64,000 bases of DNA from assembly GCA_963730225.1 (NCBI GenBank), contig CAVSQX010000004.1, positions 1,488,001-1,552,000 on the forward strand, in the 5' to 3' direction. The notes beneath the pieces are model-generated. The model did not search any database and had not been told where the DNA came from. It saw only the letters and a program-made list of their open reading frames with translations. This document shows, piece after piece, positions 1-10,246 of this stretch. Position 1 is the stretch's first letter. Each line of letters starts with the position of its first letter. This DNA is from CAVSQX01 sp963730225 (GTDB lineage Bacteria > Planctomycetota > Phycisphaerae > Tepidisphaerales > Tepidisphaeraceae). The translations under genes were made by a program, and so were the position numbers.

Positions 1-492
1 GCCCAGTGCCCCATCATCACGGGCACGGGTGATGAAGTCGGTGTTGGGGTGATACCGATACTGAAATCCCACTGCCAACTTGCGCCCGTTCTTCGAAGCC
101 GCGTCGATCATCTTCCGGCATTCGCCTGGGTTCATCGCCATCGGCTTCTCCACGATCGCGTGAGCGCCAGCGTTGAGGGCATCGATCGTCGGTTGAGCGT
201 GCACGCCGTTGGGCGTGCAAACATTCACCGCGTCCGGCTTGATCTGCTTCAGCATCGTTTTCCAATTCTCGAAAACAGCCGACACCTCCCATTTCCTTCG
301 CATGACATTCAACCGATCCGGGTCCACATCCACCGCGGCTACGATCTCCACATCCGGAAAGTTCTTCAGCACCCCCAAGTGTGTCTGCGCGATTCCGCCG
401 CATCCAATGATGGCCATTCGCAGCTTTTTGCCCGAATACTCCTGTATTTTTTCCGTAGCCAATGAATCGGTTGAAACGCTTTTCTCAGCCAT
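1..492 (-). CDS. Gfo/Idh/MocA family oxidoreductase, N-terminal part (cut by window start)
   Basis: Reading the minus strand from an ATG at 492, the frame stays open to base 1 (164 codons). The N-terminus has a 20-residue polar leader, then the Rossmann fingerprint IIGCGGIAQTHL, an acidic residue after the second strand (AAVDVDPDRL), and the family motif EKPMAMNP that supplies the catalytic-region lysine. This family comprises NAD(P)-dependent sugar or polyol dehydrogenases. The substrate cannot be told from sequence. There is no signal peptide, so it is probably cytoplasmic. The C-terminal substrate domain lies outside the window. The opposite-strand open frames here carry no family motif. 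Confidence 0.85.
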   Translation of the reverse strand, partial: MAEKSVSTDSLATEKIQEYSGKKLRMAIIGCGGIAQTHLGVLKNFPDVEIVAAVDVDPDRLNVMRRKWEVSAVFENWKTMLKQIKPDAVNVCTPNGVHAQPTIDALNAGAHAIVEKPMAMNPGECRKMIDAASKNGRKLAVGFQYRYHPNTDFITRARDDGALG

Positions 493-563
493 TTGAGCGA
501 ATCCTTACTTTCGAAGCGGCCTGTCCGTGCGGAAATGATCGGTTGGCAATCCTCGCGTAAAAA

Positions 564-2732
564 TCAGTGCAAAGTCCGGCGGGCTCGCTTCCGACGACTC
601 ATGTAGCCCATCGCCAATACCGCCAGCGTTGCGGCCGATACCGGTTCGGGAACCGACGAAATCTGCGCCGTAGCCGATCCCGTCTCCGCCGACGCCGCGG
701 CCAGCGAGGCCCCCTGCGTATTGAAAGCATTATCGATCAGCGTGTAATCATCGCCGTTGACGATGCCGTCGTAATTGAAATCGCCGTTGTGCCACCCAGT
801 GAGGGAATTGTTGAAACCGTTGTCGATCAGCGTGTAGTCCGAGCCGTTGACCACGCCATCGAGATTGGCATCGCCGAAGTATGTGTATTTTACCAGCACA
901 TCGGTACTGCTGACGGCCTGACCGTCGAACGTACTGACCTGCGTTCCTCCGCTTCCGTTGCTATTCAGCTCGATGCCCAAGGCGGTGTTGGACGTGGCGG
1001 CGGCGGCTGATGAGGTGAGGCCGCCCGTTCCCACCCAATTGCCGCCGTTGTAGCCCCGAGCAATCGCGGCGAATACGGCGGCGAGATTGCCATCGTGGAT
1101 GATCATGTCATTGCCCGATAGATCAAGCAGACCTTGCGGGGCATTAGCGGTGCCGCCGAACGTCAAGGCCGAGGTGGTCAACAGGGTTCGGTTGGAATGA
1201 CTGCTGGGATTGGCCAGCAGCACCTGGCCTCCGGAAGCTAATGCGATGCCCTGCACGCTTCGCTGCAAGATGCCTGACGTGGTACTGGCCGCTACGTTGA
1301 CAATGCCATTGGCTATCAGTGTTGTGTTGGGAGACAATGACCCGTTGGCGTTGATGTTCAGCGTCATTCCGCTGGCTACGGTGGTGTCGCCGCCATAGGT
1401 GTTGACGCCCGAAAGCGCCAAGGCTGTGTTGAAGGTCTGGGTGGGGATGTTCAGGCCAAAACCGTTTCCGCTGATGTTTCCACCGATATTCAGCGAGCCA
1501 TTGACCAGGTCGACATTGGTGTTCTGTTCAAGCACCAGAGGCACATTTATAGCCTGCGTGGTGGTGGAATCGTTAACGATGTCGCCCGTCAGATTGATCG
1601 AGTTGCCGGTTAGTGTGTAGGCGGTTTCGGTGACGGGGATGGCGGTCGTACCGTCGACTTGCGTGTCGTCGAAGACAATGCCTTCGTATGCTGTGCCGGC
1701 AGCGGTGTCGTTGTTGACAGTCTGGCTTGCCAGTGCATAGCCGGAGAAAACAATTCGATCGCCGGCGACAAGATTGCCGCCGGTCGAATACGGATTAACC
1801 GCCGTGCCGCCGAGCGTGAACAGCGGGGTTTGCGACCAGAACGAGGCGTTGCTGAAGTTGGCGTTTCCGCTGCCGCTGCCATTCCACACGGCGTAAGCGT
1901 TGGTCGTGCGAATGTTATCAAATGTCACCGATCCCCCTGCATAGTCGGTGTTAAAGTTCATGATGACCTGGAAGTAGTTGTATTCGATTTGGTTTCCAGT
2001 GCTGTCACCTGTGTTTGTGGGCACACCGTAGGGAAGTGACCAGTTTTGATACATCGTGTAGCTATTGGGGCCCGTTTGAACAGTGTAACCGGTTGTTCTG
2101 GAATCGCTGCCACCCTGTGCCGGCTGACGGGCGTTGGTCAACCCCAGTTGATTGTATCCATCATAACTGTCGTTAAAGATGAACTGCGTTTGGAAGAAAG
2201 TTCCGGTAGTCGTCGGATTAACCGGCAGCGTGAAATCGACAGCCATCGTGCCGTAGTAGCTGATCGTCTCGGCGTTTTGATTTTCCTGCGGATGGCTTGG
2301 ATCGATTCCAAGCGCATTAAAGAAAGCAGTGTTCACATTGTACGTTGTCGGGCTGGTGGTCGTGTTTGACGAGGCTTCATCTTCTGAATTGAACGGACAA
2401 AAATTAGACGAAACTCCATTAGTCGTTCCCCCGGCAAAATTCGTCACCGTCATCGCGCCGGCAGCAGAAGTCTGACCTCCGGCGTAGGTGCTACCAAAGT
2501 AATTCCCGACGCCGTTGATTGTCGAGCCGTCCGTATCACCCGCGGCGCCATCTACCAGCGTGCCGGTGCCGCTTCCGTCCGAAGCGAACCAGCCATTTCC
2601 GAGTACAGTTCCTACGGCAAAGTCAGCCTGGGTGGTGAACAAGCTGATATCGGCCTTGGAAACACCCGCCTTGATGGTCACTACTGCCAAAGCTGCCGCA
2701 CCTGCAACCAACTGTTTCCGCACTCTCCGCAT
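564..2732 (-). CDS. PEP-CTERM beta-repeat surface protein with dockerin-like EF-hand pair
   Basis: A 722-residue exported protein. The N-terminal signal peptide is roughly residues 1-27. Residues about 30-280 form a domain that also occurs in the protein at 4601-5449 (LFTT..DFA opening, DNIR closing). Next come Gly/Asn/Thr-rich autotransporter-like beta repeats. Around residues 620-675 are two EF-hand-like dockerin units (GDANLDGVVNGSDYTLIDNG and GDFNYDGIVNGDDYTLIDNA). The tail is a PEP-CTERM signal: VPEP, a hydrophobic segment, then RRKRARR. The PEP-CTERM tail implies exosortase-dependent sorting, with the exosortase encoded elsewhere. The gene lies downstream of a prepilin-like gene on the same strand. 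Its ligand is unknown; a calcium-binding surface scaffold is an inference. Confidence 0.85.
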   Translation of the reverse strand: MRRVRKQLVAGAAALAVVTIKAGVSKADISLFTTQADFAVGTVLGNGWFASDGSGTGTLVDGAAGDTDGSTINGVGNYFGSTYAGGQTSAAGAMTVTNFAGGTTNGVSSNFCPFNSEDEASSNTTTSPTTYNVNTAFFNALGIDPSHPQENQNAETISYYGTMAVDFTLPVNPTTTGTFFQTQFIFNDSYDGYNQLGLTNARQPAQGGSDSRTTGYTVQTGPNSYTMYQNWSLPYGVPTNTGDSTGNQIEYNYFQVIMNFNTDYAGGSVTFDNIRTTNAYAVWNGSGSGNANFSNASFWSQTPLFTLGGTAVNPYSTGGNLVAGDRIVFSGYALASQTVNNDTAAGTAYEGIVFDDTQVDGTTAIPVTETAYTLTGNSINLTGDIVNDSTTTQAINVPLVLEQNTNVDLVNGSLNIGGNISGNGFGLNIPTQTFNTALALSGVNTYGGDTTVASGMTLNINANGSLSPNTTLIANGIVNVAASTTSGILQRSVQGIALASGGQVLLANPSSHSNRTLLTTSALTFGGTANAPQGLLDLSGNDMIIHDGNLAAVFAAIARGYNGGNWVGTGGLTSSAAAATSNTALGIELNSNGSGGTQVSTFDGQAVSSTDVLVKYTYFGDANLDGVVNGSDYTLIDNGFNNSLTGWHNGDFNYDGIVNGDDYTLIDNAFNTQGASLAAASAETGSATAQISSVPEPVSAATLAVLAMGYMSRRKRARRTLH

Positions 2733-2880
2733 AAAAACCTCCTACTGACGTGAAGTATTGGATGGGTCTAGGAATCCGATTCAACGTCACTGTTCTTGGC
2801 TATCTGATCACCGATTTGCGATTGTTCCTCTACGAAAGACAGGTCCTCGCCTTCCCAGCTAATCTCAAATTGATCGACCA

Positions 2881-3815
2881 TCAATAGTTGAACGCACCCA
2901 GCTTTATCGCGAACCACTTGGTTGTGCCCAAAACCGTCGGATCCCCCGATAACAAATTGTTCCTTCCTGCGCCGCCATAATTTGTTGTCATATTCGGGAG
3001 TTGAGCCCCGCTTAAGCTCTCCGAATGCCCGTCAAGAAACACCAAATTACATAGCCGGGCATTTTCCGGCGCACTCTGGTTGCCGTGGCGAAGCTGGAAT
3101 TGCGCCGGAACGGCCATGTGCATGAAAAATCCATCGAATGCCAAGGCCACATGGGTTGAATCCTTCACGGAACTCATGCGAGGCGCTGCGCCTGGTAACC
3201 ACCTGTGAGGCTGGGGGCATAGTAGACAAACGGAAAAAGTTCGGTCCACATCTTCACAGGCGGCAGGCCCGTGCCAGTGGTTATGCCTAACTGTGTGCCC
3301 CAAAAGGCATTTACCGCGTAGCTGCAAATGATGTCCTGCGACGTGTCGTTTGGATTCGTAGCCTTGATCGATCCATCGAATTCTGCGTAACCGATGTTTG
3401 AGATTCGGCTGGGGGCTTGGGTGTAGAAATTTGAAACCAACCCGTCCAGCGCGCTTGGGCACATATATGCATTGCTGAACGTATTGTTGCCTTTGAGATA
3501 CTTGTTCTCGTTTAGAATGTTCACCCAGAATTGACCAGGTGTATAGGCATTGGATGAGGTGCCATCCCCCGCATTTACGTAGCGAACCGGTGGAAGAATG
3601 CCACGGTAGTCGTTCATGTACATCACACAGCCGAGCCCGATTTGGCGTAAGTTGGAAAGGCATTTGGTCGAATTGGCTTGTTGCCTCGCCTTTTGAAGTG
3701 CCGGTAAAAGAATGCCAATGAGAAGTGCAATGATGCCGATCACCACCAACAACTCTACGAGAGTGAATCCCATCAAACGTTTGCCGTGGCGCTCGTAGCT
3801 TTTTAGACGCATCAT
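2881..3815 (-). CDS. Prepilin-type N-terminal cleavage/methylation, H-X9-DG-type protein (frameshifted)
   Basis: The start at 3815 (ATG, with GGAG upstream) gives a short basic leader and GFTLVELLVVIGIIALLIG, the class III prepilin cleavage site and helix. The body follows the planctomycete DUF1559-like pattern. The first frame stops at 3174 just after FVYYAPSLTGGYQ. A second frame carries on with VKDSTHVALAFDGFFMH and the terminal LVFLDGHSESL motif to 2881. The two parts add up to 935 bp, so one base appears to be missing near 3175-3195. The family is pseudopilin-like and anchored in the inner membrane; its role in planctomycetes is unclear. It sits directly upstream of a PEP-CTERM gene, an arrangement seen again at 22.7 kb. 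Confidence 0.75.
3774..3783. promoter_or_regulatory. LacI-type operator core (copy 1)
   Basis: An exact CAAACGTTTG palindrome with a central CpG, located within the first codons of the prepilin gene. An operator inside the start of a gene could act as a roadblock. Being coding, it could also be chance, but its match to four neighbouring copies argues otherwise. Confidence 0.4.
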
Positions 3816-3917
3816 GAGCTTCTCCGCAAGTCGGGTACCTCTCGTTTTTGCATTAAAACAGCAGTCCGAAACCGATCCGCCGCATAACCAGTCCGCAATT
3901 ACGTCTCAGCCAATTTA

Positions 3918-3933
3918 CATCAAACGTTTGCTG
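3918..3933. promoter_or_regulatory. LacI-type operator (copy 2)
   Basis: CATCAAACGTTTGCTG: a ten-base perfect palindromic core with near-symmetric flanks, about 100 bp upstream of the prepilin start. A centred CpG palindrome is the usual form of LacI/GalR-family operators. Confidence 0.5.
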
Positions 3934-4167
3934 ATTGATTTGAAGGCTAAAACACGGCACGATCTGCTCCGCACGCCATTCACTAATAGCAAATCCAACC
4001 GCCTATTACCGATTCAATTCAACCGGACGATGACTCTACCCTTGCATATTTCCCGCGGCAAGCGAAATATTATTTTTATAATTTGTGCATGGAATTATTA
4101 CACTGATGCCACGCAAAAAGCGGATTTTTCTGTTGCTTTTGACACGCGCATTGACTATATTCCTGCT

Positions 4168-4177
4168 CAAACGTTCG
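4168..4177. promoter_or_regulatory. Degenerate LacI-type operator (copy 3)
   Basis: CAAACGTTCG matches 9 of 10 bases of the palindromic core in the same spacer. It is weaker than the other copies. Confidence 0.3.
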
Positions 4178-4226
4178 ATCAATGTTTTGCAAGTCTTGCG
4201 TGAGTGTGCTGGCTGTGTCAATCTGA

Positions 4227-4242
4227 CATCAAACGTTTGATG
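4227..4242. promoter_or_regulatory. Perfect 16-bp palindromic operator (copy 4)
   Basis: CATCAAACGTTTGATG is a perfect 16-bp inverted repeat with a central CG, the best member of the cluster. It lies midway between the divergent prepilin and PEP-CTERM genes. The form fits a LacI/GalR-family regulator dimer. No regulator of the classical LacI type is encoded in this window, so the cognate protein must be elsewhere. Confidence 0.6.
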
Positions 4243-4484
4243 CTACGTGCGAGGACAAGGCCGCAAATGGTTGGCAAGCGTCATTATTTGCGGTTCATGA
4301 GGTGACGGCTATCTGAATTGCGGTCGGGTCAGAGGTAGCCAGAGGTTGACCATGTTTCGAAGCCCTTTTAACGGCGGCGAGCGCGACGTGAGCTTTGCTT
4401 TTTTGTGGATCGAATCCTCAGAACCGGCTTCATATGCAAAACTGCGCTAAACAAATGGCCGGTGTAGGCTTGCGCAGCTTTGAG

Positions 4485-4494
4485 CAAACGTTTA
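4485..4494. promoter_or_regulatory. LacI-type operator core (copy 5)
   Basis: CAAACGTTTA matches 9 of 10 bases of the core, about 107 bp upstream of the PEP-CTERM start at 4601. That is a suitable distance for controlling that gene's promoter. Confidence 0.4.
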
Positions 4495-4600
4495 CTGTGA
4501 CCCTCATCCGGGGCAGCATCGTACCCTGGCTGGCGGGGAGAAATCTGCGATGCAACAACAACATTTGGCATCGAGTGATGGCAAATGCTTAGGAGGACAG

Positions 4601-5449
4601 ATGAGGAAGACTAGGTTTATCGCTTCAGCGGTTTTTGGCATTGCCGCCGCTGGAGCAGGGTTTGTTCGCGCCGACACCGAGCTGTTTACGACCAATACCG
4701 ACTTCGCCGGTTCGGGCCATGGAAGCGGCAATGCATGGACTTCAACCGGTACGTTTACCGCCAACTCGGGTGCCGCCGCAGACCTGGACGGTAAAACCGT
4801 GGACGGCTACGGCGACTATCCCTCTTCCGGAACCAATCTTGGCGGCACCGCTGACACCGTTGGTGGCTTGACGCTTACCGTTCCTGCCGCTGGTGGCTTC
4901 ATCCAGCTGTCATCCGGCGAAGAGGCTCCGGCAATTCCAAATGCCGCGTTCTTTTCCGCCTTGGGCACCAGCGGCACCTTGGCCCTTGATTTCTCACTCC
5001 CGTTAGGTGCCAACGGCATTATGCCCTTTGGTAACCCCGGGGATTATTACCAAATGGAGTTCGTGTTCAACGACAGCAACGGGTTTGAACAACAAGGCGA
5101 TGTTGGTTTGACGGCTATCGGTGGAGCGATTGGTGCTGTTGATGGCTCAGGTGTATCCAACCCTTCTGCAGGATCTATCGTCTACGATGGTTTGGGGCCC
5201 GACGGTAACGGTATTTACACCTTGTTCCAGAATTACACGATCAGCCCCCCTGCGGGCGACCTTTACTCCTATTTCCAGTTGGAAGTTGTCGTAAACACCG
5301 GCGGTTCGGGCGCAACAGGCGGTTCCGGGAACCCCGTGGTCGACAAAATCGATAATATCCGTGTCGTTAGTCCGGTGCCCGAACCGACAAGCATGGGCAT
5401 GTTGCTGATATCGTTTGCTGGTTTGATTCATCGTCGTCGGCGCACTTGA
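4601..5449 (+). CDS. PEP-CTERM sorting-domain protein
   Basis: A 282-residue exported protein. The start at 4601 is chosen over an in-frame upstream ATG (4550) because AGGAGG ends four bases before it, and it opens a clean signal peptide (MRKTRFIASAVFGIAAAGAG). The mature part is a single beta-rich domain, homologous by eye to the N-terminal domain of the larger PEP-CTERM protein at 564-2732: both have LFTT.TDFA near the start, an AFF.ALG motif, an F.FNDS motif, and end with DNIR. The tail is VPEPTSMG, a hydrophobic stretch and RRRRT, a PEP-CTERM signal. A strong terminator follows. Function unknown; probably a surface or extracellular-matrix protein. Confidence 0.85.
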   Translation: MRKTRFIASAVFGIAAAGAGFVRADTELFTTNTDFAGSGHGSGNAWTSTGTFTANSGAAADLDGKTVDGYGDYPSSGTNLGGTADTVGGLTLTVPAAGGFIQLSSGEEAPAIPNAAFFSALGTSGTLALDFSLPLGANGIMPFGNPGDYYQMEFVFNDSNGFEQQGDVGLTAIGGAIGAVDGSGVSNPSAGSIVYDGLGPDGNGIYTLFQNYTISPPAGDLYSYFQLEVVVNTGGSGATGGSGNPVVDKIDNIRVVSPVPEPTSMGMLLISFAGLIHRRRRT

Positions 5450-5909
5450 GCGCGCTCAGCGGCGACGTTGGCTACTTGTTCTAGACTATCGGGATTTGCA
5501 GTTTTGTACTCCGGGCAGGCGTCGCGGAAGCGATGCCTGCTTTTTTAACCCGACAGTCGCTTGATCTTGGCCTTGGTCCTCCATGATCCGCCAGAATACT
5601 AACATTCAGGCCGGATCGTTTTTAGGGGGAAAGGTCACTACCTGCCAAGTTTTTTGTTCAAACCATGCCGGCGGCAGACCGACCCGAGCCACCGTAACCC
5701 GGGCGAGTTGGGGCTTGGGCGACGCACGCTGGATGACACATCGATCGAGGTCGTTCTTCTTTTCGTGATTCGCCGGCGGGAGTCGGTTCCAATTGGTTCG
5801 GCGTCTTTCCTTTAGCATAGGGTGGAGTTAAATCTGTCGTCGGCGTAGCGTCGAGCTTCCTGATCGAATTCGTTCGCCAGAGCGGCCCGCGGATCCGGAG
5901 ATCATATCC
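5450..5909. other. Intergenic region before the GH38 gene
   Basis: 460 bp holding the terminator at 5515-5546. Its 3' end carries a GGAG (5896-5899) that could serve the GH38 start at 5910. Nothing else recognisable was found, and no open frame here looks like protein. Confidence 0.5.
5515..5546 (+). terminator. Rho-independent terminator after PEP-CTERM gene
   Basis: GCAGGCGTCGC, a GGAA tetraloop, then GCGATGCCTGC: an 11-bp stem with one G-U pair, immediately followed by six T. It lies 65 bp past the stop at 5449. Confidence 0.85.
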
Positions 5910-8900
5910 ATGCGAAAAACGGCACAAAAACGGGCGCGATTCGCCGCGATTGTCGTGAGTTCATTGGCGATGGCCTGCAAGTTCTGTGCAGCTCAGGCTC
6001 AGCCAACCGGCCCCGCGCCGGCTGCAAGTCGCACACCCGAATTGAAGTTGTATTGCGTCGGCTATTCTCATCTGGACACGCAATGGCGCTGGAGCTATCC
6101 GCAGGTGATCGCGGAGTTTTTGCGCAACACGCTGCACGACAATTTTCGTCTTTTCGACCGATACCCGGATTACATCTTCAACTTCACCGGCGCCAACCGC
6201 TACATGATGTTCAGGGAGTATTACCCCCAGGATTATCAAACGCTGAAGAAATATATCGCCGCCGGGCGGTGGTTCCCCGCGGGGTCGTCGATGGAAGAAG
6301 GGGACGTGAACATGCCGGATGGCGAAGCGATCATTCGCCAGGTCCTGTATGGAAACGAGTTTTTCCGCCGCGAATTCGGCAAGCAGAGCGCCGAGTTCAT
6401 GCTGCCCGACTGTTTCGGTTTTCAGGCGTCGCTGCCGAGCCTTCTGGCCCACTGCGGCCTCATCGGATTCTCCACGCAAAAACTGACCTGGGGCTCGGCG
6501 GTGGGAATTCCGTTCAACGTCGGCGTCTGGGAGGGGCCCGATGGCCGCGGCATCGTGGCGGCGCTTAATCCCGGCGATTACAACAGCTCGATTGCCGAAG
6601 ATTTAAGTCACAGCAAAACATGGCAGCAGCGCATCGAGGATGACGGGCAAAAGTCGGGCGTTTATTGCGACTATCGCTACTACGGCGCCGGCGATCGTGG
6701 CGGCGCGGTGCACGAAGACTCGATTAAATGGCTCGAAAAAAGCATCGCCGGCGGCGGACCAGTCCATGTCATTTCGGCAACCTCGCAACAGATGTTCGTC
6801 GATCTTACGGCTGAGCAGATCGCCGCCCTTCCTCGTTACAAGGGAGATTTGCTTCTCACGAATCACTCCGCCGGCTCGCTCACCTCCGAAGCGTACATCA
6901 AACGATGCAATCGAAAAAACGAACAGCTCGCCGACGCCGCCGAGCGCGTTTCCGTTGCCGCCGACTGGCTCGGTTCAGCGCCGTATCCGATGGAGAAGAT
7001 CGACAACGCCTGGACGCTGGAATTGGGCGCGCACTTTCACGACACGATGGCCGGCACGGCGCTGCCAAAATCGTACGAGTATTCGTGGAACAACGAGGTG
7101 TTGGCGATGAACCAGTTCGCCGCGGCCGTCGAGGATGGCGCGGGCGCGGTGATCCGCGGCATGAATACGCAAGTGGAAGACGTGGCGATCGCCGTCTTCA
7201 ACCCGCTCTCGACCGATCGGGAGGATGTCGCCGAGGCGACCGTGACGTTTCCCAACGCCGGCGGCAGCGGCGTCAGCGTTTTCGGTCCCGATGGCAACGC
7301 GGTTCCCTCGCAAGTGGAATCGCGCAGCGGCAATCAGGTCAGGATTTTATTCCTGGCCAGGGCTCCGTCGGTCGGGTTTGCAATCTACGACGTTCGCCAA
7401 GCGCCGCCTGTCGCATCGGCGTCCTCGCTGAGCGTCGGCGAAAATTCCCTGGAGAACGATCGATTCCGAGTCGCGCTGAACAGCGACGGCGACATCGCGT
7501 CGATCTATGACAAGACCAACCAGCGCCAAGTCCTTTCCGCGCCGGCGCGGCTGGCATTTCTGTATGAAAAACCGGCGATGTATCCGGCCTGGAACATGGA
7601 TTGGAAGGACCGCAGCCGTCCGCCGTGCGCGTACGTGGGGGGGCCGTGCAAGATTCGCATCGTCGAGGCCGGGCCGGTTCGGGTTGCGATCGAGACTCAG
7701 CGCGAATCGCAAGGCTCCCGCTTCGTCCAACAGATTCGGCTCGCCGCCGGCTCGGCGGGCGATCGAATCGAAGTCGCTTCGACTATCGATTGGCAAACTC
7801 ACGAGTCCAGTTTGGAGGCGGTATTTCCCTTTTCGTTCGGCAATCCGGTGGCGACCTATGAATCTCAATCCGCTGCCATCCAACGCGGAAATAACAACCC
7901 AAAAAAGTTTGAGGTTCCGCAGCAGCAATGGCTCGATTTGACCGCCGCCGATGGCCAGTATGGCGCCGCGGTTCTCAACGACTGCAAGTACGGCTCGGAC
8001 AAACCAAGCGACAACACGATTCGGCTGACGCTTCTCTACACGCCGGGAGTCCGATCGAATTACCAGGATCAGGCCTCGCAGGATTTCGGGCGGCAGACGA
8101 TGGTTTACGCGCTGGCTCCGCACGGCGGAAGCTGGCAACAGGCCGGCTCGCCGTGGCAAGCGCAGCGATTGAATCAGCCCTTGATGACGTTCCAGGCATC
8201 GGGGCACGACGGGGCGCTGGGGCGATCGTTCTCGCTGTTGAAGGTGAGTAATGCGCATGTCGGCGTGACCGCGATCAAAAAAGCGGAAGAGAGCGATGAG
8301 ACGATCATTCGGCTGCACGAATTCGACGGGCAAGATGCCGATGCGGTGCAGGTGAGCTTTGCGGGGCCGGTGACATCCGCGCGAGAAGTCGACGGCCAGG
8401 AGCGGCCGTTGGGCCCGGCGGTGGTGGAAAACGGTCGACTCGTCGTGAACATGACGCCATTTTCGCTGCGAGCCTTCGCCGTAAAAATCGCGGGGCCGCC
8501 GGCGCCTCTAAAGGCGCCGGTGTGCGAGGCGGTGGCGTTGCCGTACAACATGGATGGAATCAGCCGGCACGAGAATCTTGGCGATGGGGCGTTCGACAGC
8601 GCGGGGCACACCATAGCTGCCGAGGGCTTCCCGGCGAAACTGGTGAGCGAAGGAATCGACTTCAATCTCGGTCCCACGGCCGATGGACAGAAGAATGTGC
8701 TCGCCTGCCGCGGCCAGATGATTCAATTGCCGGATCACGGTTACGATCGTGTTTATCTTCTGGCCGCCGCAGTGGACGGCGACAGGTCCGCGACGTTTGA
8801 AATCGGCGGACAGCCCGAAGTGCGAACCGTCGAGGATTGGAGCGGCTACATCGGCCAGTGGGACAACCGCCAATGGCAAGGCGTCGTGCCCGGGCTGACT

Positions 8901-10246
8901 TACAATTGGGCGAATAAATTTGCCGGCCTGGTTCCCGGATTCATCAAGCGCGATACCGTCGCCTGGTTCTGCTCGCATCGGCACGACCCATCCAGCGGCA
9001 ATGAATACTATCGTTTTGCCTACCTTTTCAAATACGCATTCGACCTGCCTGCCGGCGGCAGCACGCTGAAGTTACCCAATGACGATCGGATTCGCATTTT
9101 TGCTATCACTGTTGCAAGGAACGGTCACGATGATGTTGCCGCCGCCCGTCCGCTTTACGACACGCTGCAAGATCACACCGCGACCGAGGCTCCTCAAATC
9201 GTGCCCGACGGCGGAACGTTCACGCAAAGCACGCCGGTGCGAATCGACCATCCGTTGTATTGGAAGGAGCACGATCTCCATTACACGCTCGACGGCAGCG
9301 AGCCGACGATTGAGTCGCCGGTATACTCCCAGCCGATTCTGGTCGTCAGCCCAACGACGGTGCGAGCACGGGAAATCGACGGCGATGGCCAAGCCAGCCC
9401 GCAGGCGTCAGCCGAGTTGGACGTGAACGACATCACGCCGCCCACGGTGCTATCTGCTTCAGCGATGTCGGTCGATCCAACCGTCACGATTTCGTTCTCC
9501 GAACCTGTTCGTGCCGATCAGGCCGACAGAGTCGAGAATTATCAATTTCAACCGCCTTTGGAATTACGCTCCGCCCAACTCAGCGACGACGGACTGCGCC
9601 GACGCTGAAATTACGAACCCCGCCATTGGGATCGGGCACGTACACTCTGACGGTTAAGAATCTGCGAGATCTCTCTCCCCATGCAAACCAAATCGTCCCC
9701 ACGCCGGTGGCGCTGGCGGTAGCTCGGCCCGTCTTCACGCTCGACTACCTCAACTGCGCCCAGCAGTCCAAACAAGTAACGGTGGACGATCTTCCGGTAA
9801 AAGGCGAGCAGGCATGGACGGTGAACATGCTGGTGCGAACGCCGCAGCAATTGGAGGATCGCACCGTCATCGCCGGCTTCGGGAGCGCAACCGACGCCTC
9901 CGCCGACGGTACGGGCCGATACCTGAGCAAGTTTTCCGGCGGACTGCACTTCTGGAGCCGCAATACCGATGTCGATGCGACGACGCCGTTGGACGTCAAT
10001 CGTTGGCAGATGTTGGCAGCCACCTACGACGGCGAAACGCTTCGTCTTTACAAGAACGGCCAACCGATAGGCGATCGCGCTGTTGATCTCAGTGATGACG
10101 AGCCGATCGTCCGGCTTGCGCCGCTGGATCCCTGGGACCACCGGCGACAATTCAAGGGTGAAATCCGCGACTTTACCATTTGGAAAACCGACCTGGCGCC
10201 AGAGCAGTTGGAACTGCTGCGGGCGTCGGCAATGCAGCAACCGTGA
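5910..10246 (+). CDS. GH38 alpha-mannosidase, multidomain secreted (frameshift near 9600)
   Basis: Signal peptide about residues 1-30. The GH38 catalytic domain starts at GYSHLDTQWRW (zinc ligands H54 and D56), and the nucleophile Asp lies in MLPDCFGFQ (about D167). A GH38 C-terminal beta region follows to about residue 870, then a galactose-binding-like region (about 880-1080), a chitobiase-type module with TLDGSEPT (about residue 1126), and an SbsA-like Ig segment. The frame stops at 9608 (LSDDGLRRR), but the next frame continues in register (TLKLRTPPLGSGTYTLTVKN) into a LamG/concanavalin-like domain ending at 10246. The total is one base short of a whole frame, so a deletion near 9595-9605 is inferred. 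It releases alpha-mannosyl residues from glycans outside the cytoplasm. The GGAG at 5896 supports the start. Confidence 0.88.

Larger units (their letters stand above)
3816..4600. other. 785-bp divergent intergenic region with operator cluster
   Basis: This AT-richer spacer separates the minus-strand prepilin gene from the plus-strand PEP-CTERM gene at 4601. No frame in it looks like protein. It holds four copies of a CAAACGTTTG-type palindrome, and a fifth lies just inside the prepilin gene; each is listed separately. I saw no convincing -35/-10 pair or RNA gene. Confidence 0.6.

Noticed and set aside
8491..8520. Strong inverted repeat (CCGGCGCC, TCTAAA, GGCGCCGG)
   Set aside because: It lies inside the GH38 coding frame, in a Pro/Ala linker, and lacks a T-run, so it is not a terminator.
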